NCBI RefSeq assembly: GCF_050624435.1 | Contig: NC_134540.1 | Location: 104,747,739-104,811,738, forward strand | Direction of reading: 5' to 3' | Length of the DNA stretch: 64,000 bases | From: Tenrec ecaudatus | Taxonomy: Eukaryota; Chordata; Mammalia; Afrosoricida; Tenrecidae | In this document: one piece after another, positions 25,734 to 38,224 of the stretch | Layout: every line of letters starts with the position of its first letter | How positions within the stretch are numbered: the first letter of the stretch is position 1 | Notes under the pieces: generated by a model | Databases searched by the model: none | What the model was told of the DNA's origin: nothing | What the model saw: the letters and a program-made list of their open reading frames with translations, nothing else | Made by a program: the position numbers and the translations under genes

Positions 25734-28589
25734 GAGTGGGGGGGTGAGAGAAGGGCAGGGGTACCAGAGCCCCAGTTCCTCTTCCTTCTCTCCCCACCTA
25801 AGTACTTTTATTTGTAGAACGATTGTTCTTTGTTTATTTAATACAAGTACTGTGTGAATGGTGAAAAATAAACACGATGAAAAATAACCAAACAGATGAT
25901 TCCTCCGAGTGAAAAAGCCCCGACTTAATAAAAGTGCGAGGCAGTCACCGCTGAATGAGAAACCCTTTGAAGTGGAACTTATTATATGAGGAATACTTCG
26001 GGGTTGCCTTAACGACGCCGCTGAATCGAAAGCGCTCGCCTTTGTCAGCGATTTGTTCTCCTTTGCTGGGGTGCCTGGAGAAATTACTTACATGGGCGGC
26101 CTTAACATGCAGCCTGCAAATCAGTAACTTTGCAGCTCAGACTTGCAGACGCCACTTTGCAAGGGACAAAAAGAAGTCAGGGGGGAAACGCACCGGCCTT
26201 TCACGCTGAGGCTCTGGGCATGGGGGAGCACGGGTGTGTTGGGGGCAGCAGATAAGAAGTTGTATTACAACGCGCCCCCCTCACCGAGCTCCCCACCTCC
26301 ACTCGGTTCTCGTCCTCCCCACCCCAAGCCTGACCTGGGGCTTGGGCCGCCTGCTTCTCCAGGGCTCTCCTGTGAGGGGCGTGCTTCTGCGCTGGGGCTG
26401 GGAGAGGGCCTTTCCCAGCAGCTCGGGCCATATTTAATATGGGTCGTTTATCACCAAGGCGCTTTGAAGGGTCGCCTCTAGCCCTGTGCCCATTAGAAAG
26501 GAGGAGGTGACATTTAAACTCCCGTTTTCAAGGATCGCAGGGGGACTTCAATGAAAAGGCAACTCGTTTGTCTTAGGAGCCTGGAAACAGCCCCCTTCTC
26601 GATCCTTTTGACCACATGGCATAACTCAAAAACAATAGTTCAAAAGTGAAATGGCATCGTGGTGTTCACTCGGAGACAGGCCCCCATCTAGCACCAGAGA
26701 AAAGGGGTAGTCCGCAAGACAATGTGCTTTTTGTGTCCCGCTCTGTCACAAGGATTGTGTTGTTTGCTTTGGAAGCTGCGCCTGTTATACTTTACTGAAA
26801 GTGCTTGTGTTAAACAAGAGTTATAAGTCATCCAAAACAACAAACATTTTGATTTTCTTTGCCTAAAGGGCTTTCCCTGGCTATGGGCACCGTGAAAAAA
26901 TAATGTCCTTGCTGAGAAAGGAACACCAGTAGTAGCAGTACAAGCGGGCGCATGAAATATTGAATGACACGGGGGAAAAGAGCTTGTCCAGGGGCACTCA
27001 GCCCTAAAGTCTTTCTTCAACTTTGTCTTCGGTGGCTGCTGGACTATTTAAGATGGTATTAATTAAGGCAGCTTGGGATGCCGGCCGGCCCCTTCGGCTG
27101 CGCTCCGTCAATGGACCTGTGTCCCCATGCTCTGCTCACGCGTTGGCTGAGCCTAGTGCAAATGTCACCTCTCATTTGGAGGCTGAAGAGAAGGGCCCAT
27201 CCGACGTTAACAGCAGCAGGGACACTGGCTGTCTTCAGCAGGCGTTAAAGGAATATGAAGGCCTGGGGGGCGGGGGGGACAGAAAGCACGAACAAAATGG
27301 GAACAGCTGCCCTGGGCGGGGGAAGAGAGGGTGCGTGGTGTGCACTGCACACACCGCTGTTGGCACATTTTGGAGGCGGTTGTTTAGCAAACAAGGATTA
27401 CACAGGACTCTCGGGGTTTGGTACACTTCCTTTCTGTCGCTCCTGCGTGGTGACAATTAAAACTCCAGCCCTGTAAAAATCCACTGGACAGTTTGGCAAG
27501 GGCTTTATTTTACAAAGGGACTCACAAATGCTTGGGACAAACGAGCATCTTTGTGGACTTCTTCCATCCTCCTAAGGGCCCCTTCCCATATCACAAAAGA
27601 TCACAAAAGAACCTCAAGTTTACAGAGAGTAAAACTGAGACCTCGGGCAAGATGCCGAAAAGGATGTTGTCATTGGCCCGAGGAGGTGGAGGTAGAGACT
27701 CTCATTGAGACCAAAGGCCCAGGCTCAAGTGAGGTTCTGTTGAAGGCCCCAACAATTGGGCGAATATAACTCTATACCCCAAATCCAAGGGGTTGATTCA
27801 AAATCACATGGATACTATTTTCAGTAGTGGGTAATTCCTGACCACTACAATCCCCGTCCCCACCCCCACCCCCCCAAAAAAAGAATGCCGCTTATTGCTA
27901 AGTAACTGTGGCATACACAAAATGCATCGTCCTATCCATTCTTGATGAGGAAAGACAGGCCTTGGCTGAGTAGAAAGGTGCAGGGCACACTTAGTCCTGA
28001 GGACCTCTGCAGCCAGAGGCCCCACCATGCCCCTGTCTCTTTTGATAGAGTTCCAGTTGGACACAGGCAGCTTTTTTTTAAGTCACGAGGCCCTTTGGAG
28101 GTAGCGGAAGTGGCAGTCAAACTGTCCTTGCCTGGTAAGGTGAATGTATGAGATGGAGCCTTTCCGGTCGGACCCCTTCCCAAGTTACTGACAGCTACAG
28201 CAGTTCAGTACCCTCAACTTTAGATCCGTCTGCAGGGTCCTTGGGAGGGCCGCAGGGCCTCCTGGATCAGGGACCCTTTCTGTCCCTCCCTTTCCTGTTG
28301 AGGCCAGGCTCTGTACTGGAGGATTCAACTTGGATCTCTTAATTCCTGAGAGCATGAGGCACCGAGAGGTGGTCAGATGGGGACACGGCGAGTACAGACC
28401 CAGCAAAGCCCCATCATGTCTCCCACAAAACCTAGACTGGAACTAGCAGGCCCAAACTGGGTTCTCTTGTTTTCTATCTTTCCCCTCTTCCTGCTTGGCT
28501 CTCCCAGTCTTTTCTTCTGCCACTTCTCTTTTGGCACGAGAAAAGATGCCTTTGGGCATGGGTGGAAAGAGTGTGTGCCTGGGTGATGC

Positions 28590-28612
28590 ACACACACACA
28601 CACACGCACACT
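28590..28612 (+). repeat. (CA)n microsatellite
   Basis: CA repeats with one GCA interruption. Confidence 0.9.
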
Positions 28613-28699
28613 CATGCACAACTCAGGCCCCATCCCCCTTTTCCACCCTAGCCAGTACCCTAGGCACACGCTCGCTCGGGTTCCAGGCACCTTGCCAAC

Positions 28700-30250
28700 A
28701 GCGCGCGAGCACCCAGCGTGGCACACTGGCTTATGTGCAGGCACAAAGTGGCGGGGGTGGGGTGAGGAGAGCGGGGTGGGAGGCGGTGGATGCCTCTGAC
28801 TGCGGCCAGCGCGCACAAGTTCGGCGCTCAACTTCCCGCTTTTAACGAGAGCCAGGATCCCTTTGGAGAGGCCCTCGGGACGTGGCGGCGGGGCTGGGAG
28901 TGGCGTGGGTAAGCAGGCCTGCGCGGGACGCTCGCGGCGGGGCACCCGGGCGCTGGAAGCGGAGGGCGCGAGGGTGCCCGCGGCCGGCTTGGCGCTCAGC
29001 GAAGTCGGCGCGAGCAGCTGTGACTTCACCTATTAGCCCTGATGTCTTTCCAAGGAGCCTGGTGGAGTTAAACAGCCCACAATAGGAGCTCTAGGGCGCC
29101 TCCAGCCTGACCTCCACCCGGGTTTAATAGTTTCATAGGAACTTCATTAAATCAATTACTTAGTGAGCACATCATCATTTATTTGTAATTAGCAGTGAGG
29201 AGCGCGTTCGCTCCCCCAGCCCAGGTCCCAGCGGGGTTGGCGGAGTTCTACAAGTACTTTGTTTGCTCTGAGTGTTGACTCCAGGCATTATTCGGCCCGG
29301 GTAATCTTTACGTCTTAATCTAGCATTCAGGGGGCGAAGGGAAAACAAACAGGGCGCAGGCCCGAGGCCAGCCCCGCGCTCACAGCCTCCCCAGAACTCG
29401 CCCCTGCGCTCGGCCACGTTGGCCTCGCTCTCCGCGTCCCCCACCTCCGGAGCGCAGGGGACCGAGGGACACAAAGAGGGGCCAGAGGGTGGGGGGGGGG
29501 AATGAGACCGATAGGAGGGCCAAGAAGAGGGGTGGCAGAAGAGGGGATGGGGGTACTGGAAAACAAGTCTTGAGAAGCGATCAGCCAAGGGAAAGAGGCT
29601 CGTGCGTGTGCACAGGCGGTGTCGTGGGGAAGTGTGTGTGTGTGTGTGTGTGCGCGCGCGCGCGAGCTGCCGGGGAGCGGGGCGGAGAGATGGGGGTGGG
29701 AGCAGGAGGTACCTGCTTGGCCTGCGCGGAGGCAGCTCGCTGGGTGTCCGGGCAGCAAAAGTGCTTTAATTTGGGGGCTGCAGCCCCAGGCGCAGAGACA
29801 CGGCAGCCCACAAATTACCAGCGAGGGGTTGGCGAGGAGGGGGGCGTTATTGAAAGCTTGGCCAGAACCTGCGCGTGCGGAGCGACGGGAGTAATGGCTC
29901 CGCGAGGAGTCGTGATTCCTTTCGAGTGTAATAATCTCTCCCCACACGCTACCGCGCGGTCCAAATACCGTGCGATCGGATCGCAGGCGTCTAGGCTCTC
30001 GGTGCCAAAAACGTGGGCGACGCGTCCCTGGGCTCCTTCCCCAGGCCCAATTTCCGCTCCGAGTTGGAGAAGTCCCTGCAGCACAGGAAACGGCTCAACG
30101 TCGGCGACTGGACCCCTCTCCGGAAATGGAGGGAGCCTGGGAAAGCCCGGGCAAGGCGCGGGAGCCCTGGGTCCTCAGGATCAGTGCCCCCTGAGCTTGT
30201 CGGGCACGGGGCTGGCCAGTCAGGGCTGTGCGCACACGTGTGCCGTTAGG
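28700..30250. promoter_or_regulatory. CpG-dense block without a recognised gene, flanking AT-rich conserved-looking core
   Basis: CG dinucleotides are dense at about 28.68-29.02 kb and 29.3-30.25 kb, comparable to the ZIC promoters and unlike the surrounding DNA. Between them, 29.03-29.2 kb is AT-rich with homeodomain-type cores (for example GTAATTAGCAG near 29186). No coding exon is recognised on either strand. It could be a distal regulatory CpG island or the promoter of an uncharacterised non-coding RNA. Confidence 0.45.
29631..29664 (+). repeat. (GT)n(CG)n microsatellite
   Basis: GT repeats run directly into a GC/CG alternating stretch, a potential Z-DNA-forming purine-pyrimidine alternation. 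Confidence 0.95.
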
Positions 30251-31230
30251 AACAGGCGTGGGGAGAAGTGGACTTCTGGAAGAACTGGGCCCAGGGGATC
30301 GGTGAGGTCAGTCTAGCAGATAGGCTGTGTTTCTGGGAGGTTTTGAAGATAGGGGTTGACGTGTATATGGGCTGATTTGGGATAAGATCTGAGATATGGG
30401 CAGACGATGATTTCGTTATTGATGATTCTGTGACTTGTCAGTTTATGCTCAAATGGACCCGACAGAAGACTCTTCAGACCTTGCTGCCACAGTGAGTGGC
30501 TGCATGGTGGTAGGATCTGTCCTGGGGTGGGAACAGGAAGGCGGTGCGTGTGCTGAAAGGCCTGCTTCTGGGCGTGCGGGTGGGGGGACACGCTTTTGTG
30601 TGAGAGTGGCTGCATTCCTGGAAGTGCAGAGACCCTGGCATGGGTTCTCACTGGCCTACTACGATGTTAGGTCAGCTCTGTTCAGCCTCCTCCCCGCTCC
30701 ATTCTCTCCTGGTTTCCCTTTGCCTCAGGTCTCACCACTCTTCACTGACGCTGTTCCTCTTTCAGCTTATTTACTTCCATCTTCTGCCCAAAGGTCTTTT
30801 GCATCCTTGCGCCTGCTAGACATGAAGATGAGGAAGAGGCAGCGGGCAGCTCAGATCCTGTTTCAAAGTAGATTTTCCTGCAGCCCAGATGAATTTCGAA
30901 GGTTTAGCTGAGCTGCCCGAGGTTGCTGACCCCCCTAGGATAATTGAGAACTTGAGCCAGCAGTCAGAGAAGGACCACCAACCAGGGAGAGGCATCCTTT
31001 AAAATATCAAAGCAGTTTGCTTACCCCTCTCCTTCCTACTCACCCTCAGTCTACCCCCTACTTCCGGTTTCCAGAGTGAGTCCATGCTGAACTCATTCAA
31101 ATAGACTCTCAGAATTTAAAATGGGTGCATAAAGCAAAATCTTAGTTGTTGACATTCTTTGGGACCCAGATACTCTTTAGAATCTGTTGTACAGACTTTT
31201 ACTTGGGCATATGGAATATCTATGCACAAT
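30250..31230. other. Non-coding intergenic sequence
   Basis: Unique sequence without a recognised gene or repeat. It marks the right edge of the repeat-free domain around ZIC2/ZIC5. Confidence 0.5.
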
Positions 31231-31376
31231 GTGTTAAGTATTGGGATGGTACCTGCAAGGTCAGTGGTTCAAACCCACCAGTTGCTCTAAGGGTCAGGAA
31301 AAAGAGGAGACTGATCCTAATAAAGACCTGCGGTTTCTGAAAACTTCTAGGGAGTAATTCCAGTCTGTTCTATAAG
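31231..31376 (+). mobile_element. AfroSINE (diverged)
   Basis: A tRNA-derived SINE fragment with the B-box-like GGTCAGTGGTTCAAACCCACC and the downstream family body. It is the first recognisable interspersed repeat when reading from the left end. Confidence 0.8.
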
Positions 31377-31468
31377 ATGAACCTGAGTGGATTTGGTTTG
31401 GTGCATGCATGTTCAATGAATTAGTATATTTGATCTGACATGTCTACATGTTTATACATTATAATCAA

Positions 31469-31637
31469 AGTCATCAAGTAGATTGCAACTCATGACGACT
31501 CTATAGAGGGTTTTCAAAACTGTGACTCTTTAAAGAAGTAGACAGCCTCATCTTTTTTCCACGGAGCAGCTGCTGGGTTTGAACTTCCAACCTTGGTGTT
31601 GGCAGCCCAAAGCCTAACCTGCAGCTCACCAGGGAGC
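31469..31637 (-). mobile_element. AfroSINE (minus orientation)
   Basis: In minus orientation it shows the complete order of family blocks: tail (GACTC..TGACGACTCTATA), body with the CATCTTTTTTCC block, and head ending CACCAGGGAGC. Confidence 0.85.
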
Positions 31638-32817
31638 ACATCTAAAACCCAACCGTACAAATGATCAAGGCCCTATACGTCCTCGACCTAACTAAATGAA
31701 GGTCAGCCTTGAAGGACGCAAGAGTGAGAAACACGACCTTTAGAATCAACGGCAATTCCCTCAGACTGCTCTCCCGTCTCCTCCCCTTCTCTCCAGCCCT
31801 CTGCACAGTTTAATAAAATAGCATTTGGAGAAAAAAAGGAAAGTCAGGGGAATATTTTATGAGCTGGTAGGGATTTTGGTGAAGTGGTTAATTTAGAAAA
31901 CCCGGTGGCTGGTTGCAAAGTTTGCTTAGTGATATTCAAATGTAGCATTTCTCTCTGGGCTCCAGACCCTAAAAGCTTTTAGGATTAAAAGCTGGCTCAG
32001 GAGGACTCTGTTCTCCAGGACTCTGTTCTAACTCCACCTTTATTGCTTTGTATCCCTAGCAGCTGCCCCCGAGCCCCTCCCCACATCCTTGTGGGGCCAC
32101 GGCGCCCGTGCAGTCCAGGCTGGCCTCTTCTAGCCGGCTTTCCTTGCTTGACTGGGGTCCTTGCCTTCTCGCCACTCCGACAAGACAACTCTTCCCTACC
32201 AAGTCACAGACCCACCTGATCTGTACAGACTTGCTGCCCCGGGGCAGTTTTCCTCTCTTGACCTGGCAGGGGAAAGAAAACGTCTGCCAGCGATGTCTTC
32301 TAGACTCAGAACTGAGCCAAAGCCAGAGGGGTGGGATCCAGGAGGTCTCTACAGTCTCATTTCTCGTAATGATACCGAAGGGAAATTTAACTTTAATGGA
32401 GGGCGGCTCTGGGAGAACTTGGAATGGGAGGAGTTAAAGCCAGTGTTTCCCTTGAGAGGAGAGGGCAAAGGTTTGTAGCTCTGGTCAGTTCTTAAGTAAA
32501 CGAACCCAAATTCAGCAAGACTTGAAACAGTCTATGGTCTGGGTCAGGTGTTAATTGTGTTACAGATAGAGACTTCTGGGTAGGTGCAGGCCTCTATGGG
32601 CTATCCCTTGCGGCCCCCAGACTCAGCCACTCAGGTAGCTCCCGGAAAAAAAAATCTGCTCATTCCTGGGAGAGGCAAACTCGTGTGTGACATGACTTCT
32701 CAGAGAGGAAACCTATCAGAAGACCGAAACACACGACAACCAAGCCAGCACCCTCCGTGTCTCCTGTTATTTCTAGTCATTTCCTCTCTAAACCCTTTAT
32801 TAAAAAAGCCCTCCAAA
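31638..32817. other. Intergenic sequence, no feature recognised
   Basis: Mostly unique sequence between AfroSINE copies. I see no gene, and the open frames lack recognisable domains. Confidence 0.4.
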
Positions 32818-32950
32818 CTAACCGACTCAAAACAACCCTGTGGATTTCTTGATTATAAATCTTTGTAGGAGTAGAAAGTCTAGTTGTTCTCGTGAGAAGC
32901 GACTGGTGGTTTCAAACCCACCCAGTAACCCACCACGCCAGCAGGGCTCC
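32818..32950 (-). mobile_element. AfroSINE fragment
   Basis: Matches the AfroSINE body and head in minus orientation, ending at the head block GCAGGGCTCC. Confidence 0.8.
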
Positions 32951-32999
32951 TTGAGGCCCTTTATAACCAACCCATACATCGGAAGGCTTGGGTTGTCCA

Positions 33000-33410
33000 G
33001 AGGCAGACGTGTGCATTAAGAGGCCTTTCGTGTCCTTGGCCGTGGACAAGGTGATGGGGTAGCTAGTCTATTGTCTGAGGCAACCTCCAGCCTGAAGGAT
33101 GTCGATGGAAAAGAAGCAGAGTAGTCACATCACGAAAAATGTCATTCTCGGTTCTCCGATTGTTCTGTAAGATTGGTACTGGGGGGAGGCCAGCAGAATG
33201 GGTGAATCAGGGGGGCAGCCCCATCGAGGAAGGGCCTCGATGAGATGGCTTGGCACGGTGGGTGGGTGGCTGCAGCCACAGGCTCCCACATGAGAACAGT
33301 CCAGTCGTGAGGACAGCGCAGCAGCAGGCGGGGTTTCGTGCTGTTGTGAACAGCAGGGTCACTGTGACGTGGATCTGACTCGAAGGCACCTCACAAACAA
33401 CAACAATACT
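33000..33410 (+). mobile_element. RTE/BovB-type LINE 3' end fragment
   Basis: It ends with the RTE 3' tail pattern: GTTGTGAACAGCAGGGTCACTGTGA, then CTGACTCGAAGGCACC and an ACAACAACAA simple tail. The boundary at the left is approximate. The terminal 50 nt are shared with the AfroSINE tail. Confidence 0.65.
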
Positions 33411-33718
33411 GGGTTTCATGTGGGCATTTCTGTGGGCATCATGAATGTCTGGGGAATGGTGGACTCAAAACCTCCCATTTCCTGAAGGGCAGGAGAAGCC
33501 TGGCCTGAGTCTACGCCGAGCATCAACCTGCCAGGGAGCTGGGAGCTCAGAGGACCAGTGGGTGGACCAGGGCTGGGGGCTGGGGTGGGGTGGCGCTATT
33601 TTCCAATTCAGACCCTGTGTAGGAAGTACTAATAGGAGAGGACAGGGCAGGTTGTAAGAAGCTTTCTATCCGTAGCTGCCATGCTTTTATTTGAACCCCA
33701 CATCGTTGGTATTTTTTA

Positions 33719-33807
33719 AAGCTTTTATCTATCTATTAATCATTTTATTGGGGGCTCTCACAACTCTTGTTACAAACCATCCATATTCGTACATCTATTC
33801 CATAGCA
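33719..33807 (-). mobile_element. Short copy of the AATAAAATGATT-tailed retroposon
   Basis: In minus orientation it carries the 3' terminal block ending in CCCCCAATAAAATGATT. It is flanked by an 11 bp direct repeat GGTATTTTTTA at 33708-33718 and 33808-33818, a target-site duplication. Confidence 0.8.
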
Positions 33808-33819
33808 GGTATTTTTTAT

Positions 33820-36200
33820 GAACCAATGTAAACTACTTTACATTAAAGGGGGAGCTTCTAGCCACGAATGCAGAATATCACAGTTCTCACTTGGATCTGG
33901 CTTCCCGAGGTCAGGAACAGACAGCTGGAATTCAGGGGAGAGCCAGGCCTGTTGTCCTCCAGTCCCATTGTGTTCCCATCTTTGCCTGTGTGTGTGTGTC
34001 CGTCCATCCAGCCCTACCCAGTGCTCCTGCTTCGGAGGAACTATTAACACATTAATATTATCAATAGCAGGCAGTGCTGGAGCCATTAGGGATTTATTAA
34101 AACATCTGAAGCAAGTCGTTTCAAAGCGCTGATTTGTTTTATAGTCAGTATTACATTTTATGACAGGTTCTTTTGCCAGCAAAAGGAGCACAGAAGAATC
34201 ATACACAGTTCAGGAGACCGGAACCGGTGCCCTGTGCTGCCCTGCAAATTTGTGTTCCTGATCCCTGGGGAGGCTTCTGTGATTCGCAGACCACTACCAA
34301 CCCTTTGCTGACCGACCAACCCCAAAGCAGACGGGAGGGTGCCCTCCCCTGCCCCTCCCCTGCATGTTTATTGGTAAAAGAACTTTCCATTGCATTTCCC
34401 CAAATTGAGAAGCCACCAAGGAAGCCAGCAGCCAGAAGACCAGGACCACATATGTTTCTGGCCACTTCTGCTGTTTTGCTGTGGCTTTCCCCAATTTCCC
34501 AGGAGCAAACTCTGGACAAAGCCCTAGCAGCCTGCCTTGTTTTCCCAGTATCAAAGGGAAGCAAGTAGCAGGTGGCTTGGAGGAGGTGGACACGTGGATG
34601 TCACAAGCCGGGGACTTTCCCTCTCCATCCAGGTGTTCCACCCTCTTCCATCTTCACCCTGCGACCCCTCCCCTGACCCCGACCCCAAAGGAAGAAGCTG
34701 GTGTCTCTTGATGGGTGGGAGAAGAGACCACCTTTGGACCCTCCCCCCATCGGGGCTTGTCAAGGCTCCATGTGATGTGTGGACCCCCTCCCCCAGGCGG
34801 TCTCTGGGTTGGGAGATAGCGCTCAAAAGTTTCTTCCTCACGTTCCCAGGGAGCAGGGTTTGTAATATTTTACAGCAGCTGTTTAGCATTTCCCTACCTA
34901 CTTATTAAACACGAAAGGGAGTAAATTAAAATGGCAAAGTAAAATGAAATAAAAGGCGTCTTTTCTTTCTGTAAAGAGACAACACCTAATTAAGGAATAT
35001 TTGAATCCCACAAAAATGCAGCCTCTCACGGGTGACATAAAACCTCTCCTTTGACACCGGGAACAAACCCTAGAAAATTAGGGACAGGCCCAAGAGGTAG
35101 TCCTTTAAAACGAAAAGCTCCTTCCTCTTGAGACTTTTGACTACCCCGCCCCCCCTTCCTTTTTTCCTCGTCCACACTCCCGGGGGAGTATTAAACTCAA
35201 ACAACTCCTTTGAGTTAAAGTTTTTTTGGGCTGCCGCCAACCCAGCACACACAGCCAGCCGCCTCCCCTCCTGCCAGGGGAGCCTCGCTGCTCCAGCTCC
35301 CGGCCATTTGTTTTCTTCTCCACGCAGCCGCCTCCCCTCCCCCTCACCTTCTTTTCAGCCCTCCTCCTCGGTTCCATCCCAGTTTCTCCTTTGTCCCCTC
35401 CTGGCTGTTTGCGACCCGTTCTCTACCTCCCCCATCTCTTCTGGGAGACAACCTCCCCACCCCCACCTCCCATTCGCCTTCAGCCTTCCCAGCTGGGTGA
35501 ATGGGGACCCTTTTCTCCTGTTCTCCTGGAGGCTTCTCCCTTTTTGGACGAGATACCAGAAGCTTTGGTCTCTTTCGGCTTGATTCCACCCTCACCCCTC
35601 AATTCAGTCTCTCAGTCTCAAAGCCTTCCTCCATTACGTGTGGGCTCTTCATGATGGGCACGACCCGTTGTTACACAAAAAACCCAACAAAACAAAACCT
35701 GTACTCTGAGGCCTGGTTGCCAGTTCTCTTTTACTTAGGAACTCTCTTGGGTCTGGGCAGAGAGACTTTTTGATTTTTGTTTCATCTTATTTTCTGATCC
35801 TGGCACCCAGACCGAGGTAGAACTCTCTGCTGTTGTTCTACGTTGCAGTGCAAGGCAGCCTGGTGCACAGCAGAACTACAGGTCTTACATCAGACCCACA
35901 CCCGGGATCCCCAGATCGCCAGGCCTTTCTTCCTAGTCTGTCGCAGTCTGGAACTGGAAGCTCTGCTGACACCTGTCCAGAGTCTGCATCTCCCTCACAG
36001 ACGGGGGTTCGGGGGGCAGTTGCACAGCATTGGGTAGGAATGAAGCTGGGTCTTTCTACTTGGAAGGTCAAAGTTCCACCATGCAGCCTCTAGTGCCCCT
36101 GTGGCTCAGGGGCTGATTAACCCCAGAGTGAGACAGGAAACGAGGCTCCTGTCCTCGGTCGGTCGCAGTTCTTGCGCTTCTCTTGGAGAACATTAAAGGC
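33820..36200. other. Intergenic sequence, no gene recognised
   Basis: Mostly single-copy non-coding DNA. An AT-rich, repeat-free block at 34.85-35.25 kb, followed by a pyrimidine-rich stretch at 35.27-35.6 kb, looks unlike the surrounding repeats. No function can be assigned. Confidence 0.4.
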
Positions 36201-36214
36201 ACTACTATTCAACG

Positions 36215-36412
36215 CCTCCAAACCCAAATCTCACGGGCATGGAGTCGATGCCGACTCACAGCGACCCTACAGGGCAGGGGAGAGCTGCCTCTGGGTTTCC
36301 GAGACTGTAATTCTTGACAGGAGTAGAAAGCTTCATCTTTCTCCCGTGGGGTGGCTGCTGGTTTCCAACTGCTGACCTTGCAGAGAGCAGCCCAGTGTAT
36401 ACCCACTCTGCA
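36215..36412 (-). mobile_element. AfroSINE (near full length)
   Basis: Minus-orientation copy with tail (TGCCGACTCACAGCGACCCTA), body (TTTCTCCCGTGG) and a degraded head. Confidence 0.88.
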
Positions 36413-37429
36413 TCCAGTGCCTCGGACAGGACTTCTCCTCCACTAGCTGCTCAGTGAACTCGGTGTCTCTTCAGCTTCTATTTAAAAGAAACGTTCTGGT
36501 TTTGCTGTTCAGGCTTCTAATTCAGAAGAGAGAAAGAAAAGAATTGCCCATAGGATGCGGTCAAGAAAAATGACTTGGAAGATCCACATCTTAGCATTCT
36601 TAGTAATGCCTTGCCCCACGCTAGCCTTTCCGAAACTGTTTCTGGCCTTTGATGGCTTGCAAATACTACAAAAGTCTCTCCTACACCACAAGGCAGAAGA
36701 AGGTGGGGCCAGAGGTTCCTAGATCCCTGTTTATTAAACAGTAAAAGGAAATCATTTTTTTTCTTGCCTCCAGAAAGAAGGGAGGCTATTTCCTTGGCAT
36801 TTCCTTCTGCAGATGGAGCCTGCGTCTGACTTTGCCACCAGAGGGGTGTGTGTGCAATAGAAGCAAGGCCTGTTTGTTATTCCCTGATCTGTTACAGAAA
36901 TATTTGCGACACTCAGTCCAGGTCCAAGGAGCCCAGCTCTCCCAGCCCCAGGGCTACCTTCTCATCTCTATAACATCTGGATAGGGGGAAAAAATAATTA
37001 ATTTCTTTAATTTCTCATCTACACTAAAAGGCCTATTATAGTTCCGTGTGGAATTTTTAGGGAAAGGATCATCGTCATAAACAATACACCCTTATTTCTA
37101 ACACATTTAATCTTTCACGTGTATTCCCTGATTTGGATCCTTCAGAGTGGAGTGTCTTTTAATATTCTTACTCATGGCATAAGTTGTGAGTATTTCAGAA
37201 GGGAAATGCAGAATAATGGGACGTGTAGAATCCAGTGAGTCCAAATCTCAGCGTCTTCTTACCAAAGCATAATGGTCAGAAAGAAAGAAATGGCAAGACA
37301 GTGACATTGCTGTTTGGTGACTAGATCACGTGCCTCTTCAGAAACAATAGGATCAGCAGATGAACAGGGTTCCATCCACCCAGGATTGCTTTTCAAAAGA
37401 ATGTCATTCTTGACTTTGATGGGTCCAAA
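36413..37429. other. Intergenic sequence, no feature recognised
   Basis: Unique AT-rich non-coding DNA with no recognised gene or repeat. Confidence 0.4.
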
Positions 37430-37583
37430 AAACAAAACAAAACCCACTGTTATCCAGTTGATTCGACTCATAGCGAACTCATAGGGTGTCTGCAGCTGTA
37501 AATGGTTACTGGAGCAGAAAGCCTCATCTTTGTCTCATGGAGAGGCTGATGGATTTCAAACACCGATCTGGCACTTAGCAGTC

Positions 37584-37755
37584 TGTGGTAGTTACATAAT
37601 CTGGTGTCAGTTTGGGACTTGGGGTGGGGGAGGGATTAAGGTGTAGGGGTGGAGTCTAGTCTGTCAATTGGGTAATAGCCAATGAGGCCTCTGTGTGGGC
37701 ATGGCCTTCTGAGAATTCTGGGAACTCTGGTACTTTTCCTCCTTGGTGGCCAGAG

Positions 37756-37816
<61 letters not shown>

Positions 37817-38224
37817 ACTCACTCCCTTGAAGACGCTTTACTTATAAGACACATGGTGCTACGCCCTGGGAGCTGGAAAAGCCACATGGACCTACTCTGA
37901 TGCAATCAAACCTCTGAAGCTGGAGAAGCCACTTAGAGACCCTTGCCAATGCTGAGATGCTTATAATGCCATTGGATCCACAAGACTTCCAACTCAATGA
38001 CCTGTGATCCACCCACATTTGACATCATTGCATGTATTTCATGGGTCTGAAGAGGACTTTATAGATTGGTATGGGACATATGGACTAATATTGGACTGAT
38101 GGATTTGATCTGAACTGGGCTGAGATGTTTTCTCAATATTCAATTGCTCTTATATATAAACCTCTTTCTTATATACATTTGAGTGTCTATGAATTTGTGT
38201 CTCTAATCTGCCCAGACTAACACA
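37584..38224 (+). mobile_element. Solo LTR of an endogenous retrovirus (ERVL/MaLR-like)
   Basis: A 641 bp unit starts TGTGGTAG and ends AACACA. It is flanked by a perfect 5 bp target duplication CAGTC at 37579-37583 and 38225-38229, the length typical of ERVL/MaLR elements. A CT microsatellite at 37758-37816 has expanded inside. A TATATAAA motif precedes the 3' end. No internal viral sequence, so it is a solo LTR left by recombination. The family name is not certain. Confidence 0.75.
37758..37816 (+). repeat. (CT)n microsatellite inside the LTR
   Basis: About 29 CT units with two T interruptions. Confidence 0.97.

Larger units (their letters stand above)
23536..28700. other. Repeat-poor intergenic DNA downstream of ZIC5
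   Basis: No gene or transposon is recognised. The stretch holds single-copy sequence with conserved-looking blocks at about 24.2-24.75 kb and 25.8-27.1 kb. The latter includes a 15 bp perfect palindrome CCATATTTAATATGG at 26428-26442, CArG-like. A GT microsatellite is at 25700-25733. Small open frames have no recognisable product. Confidence 0.6.
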
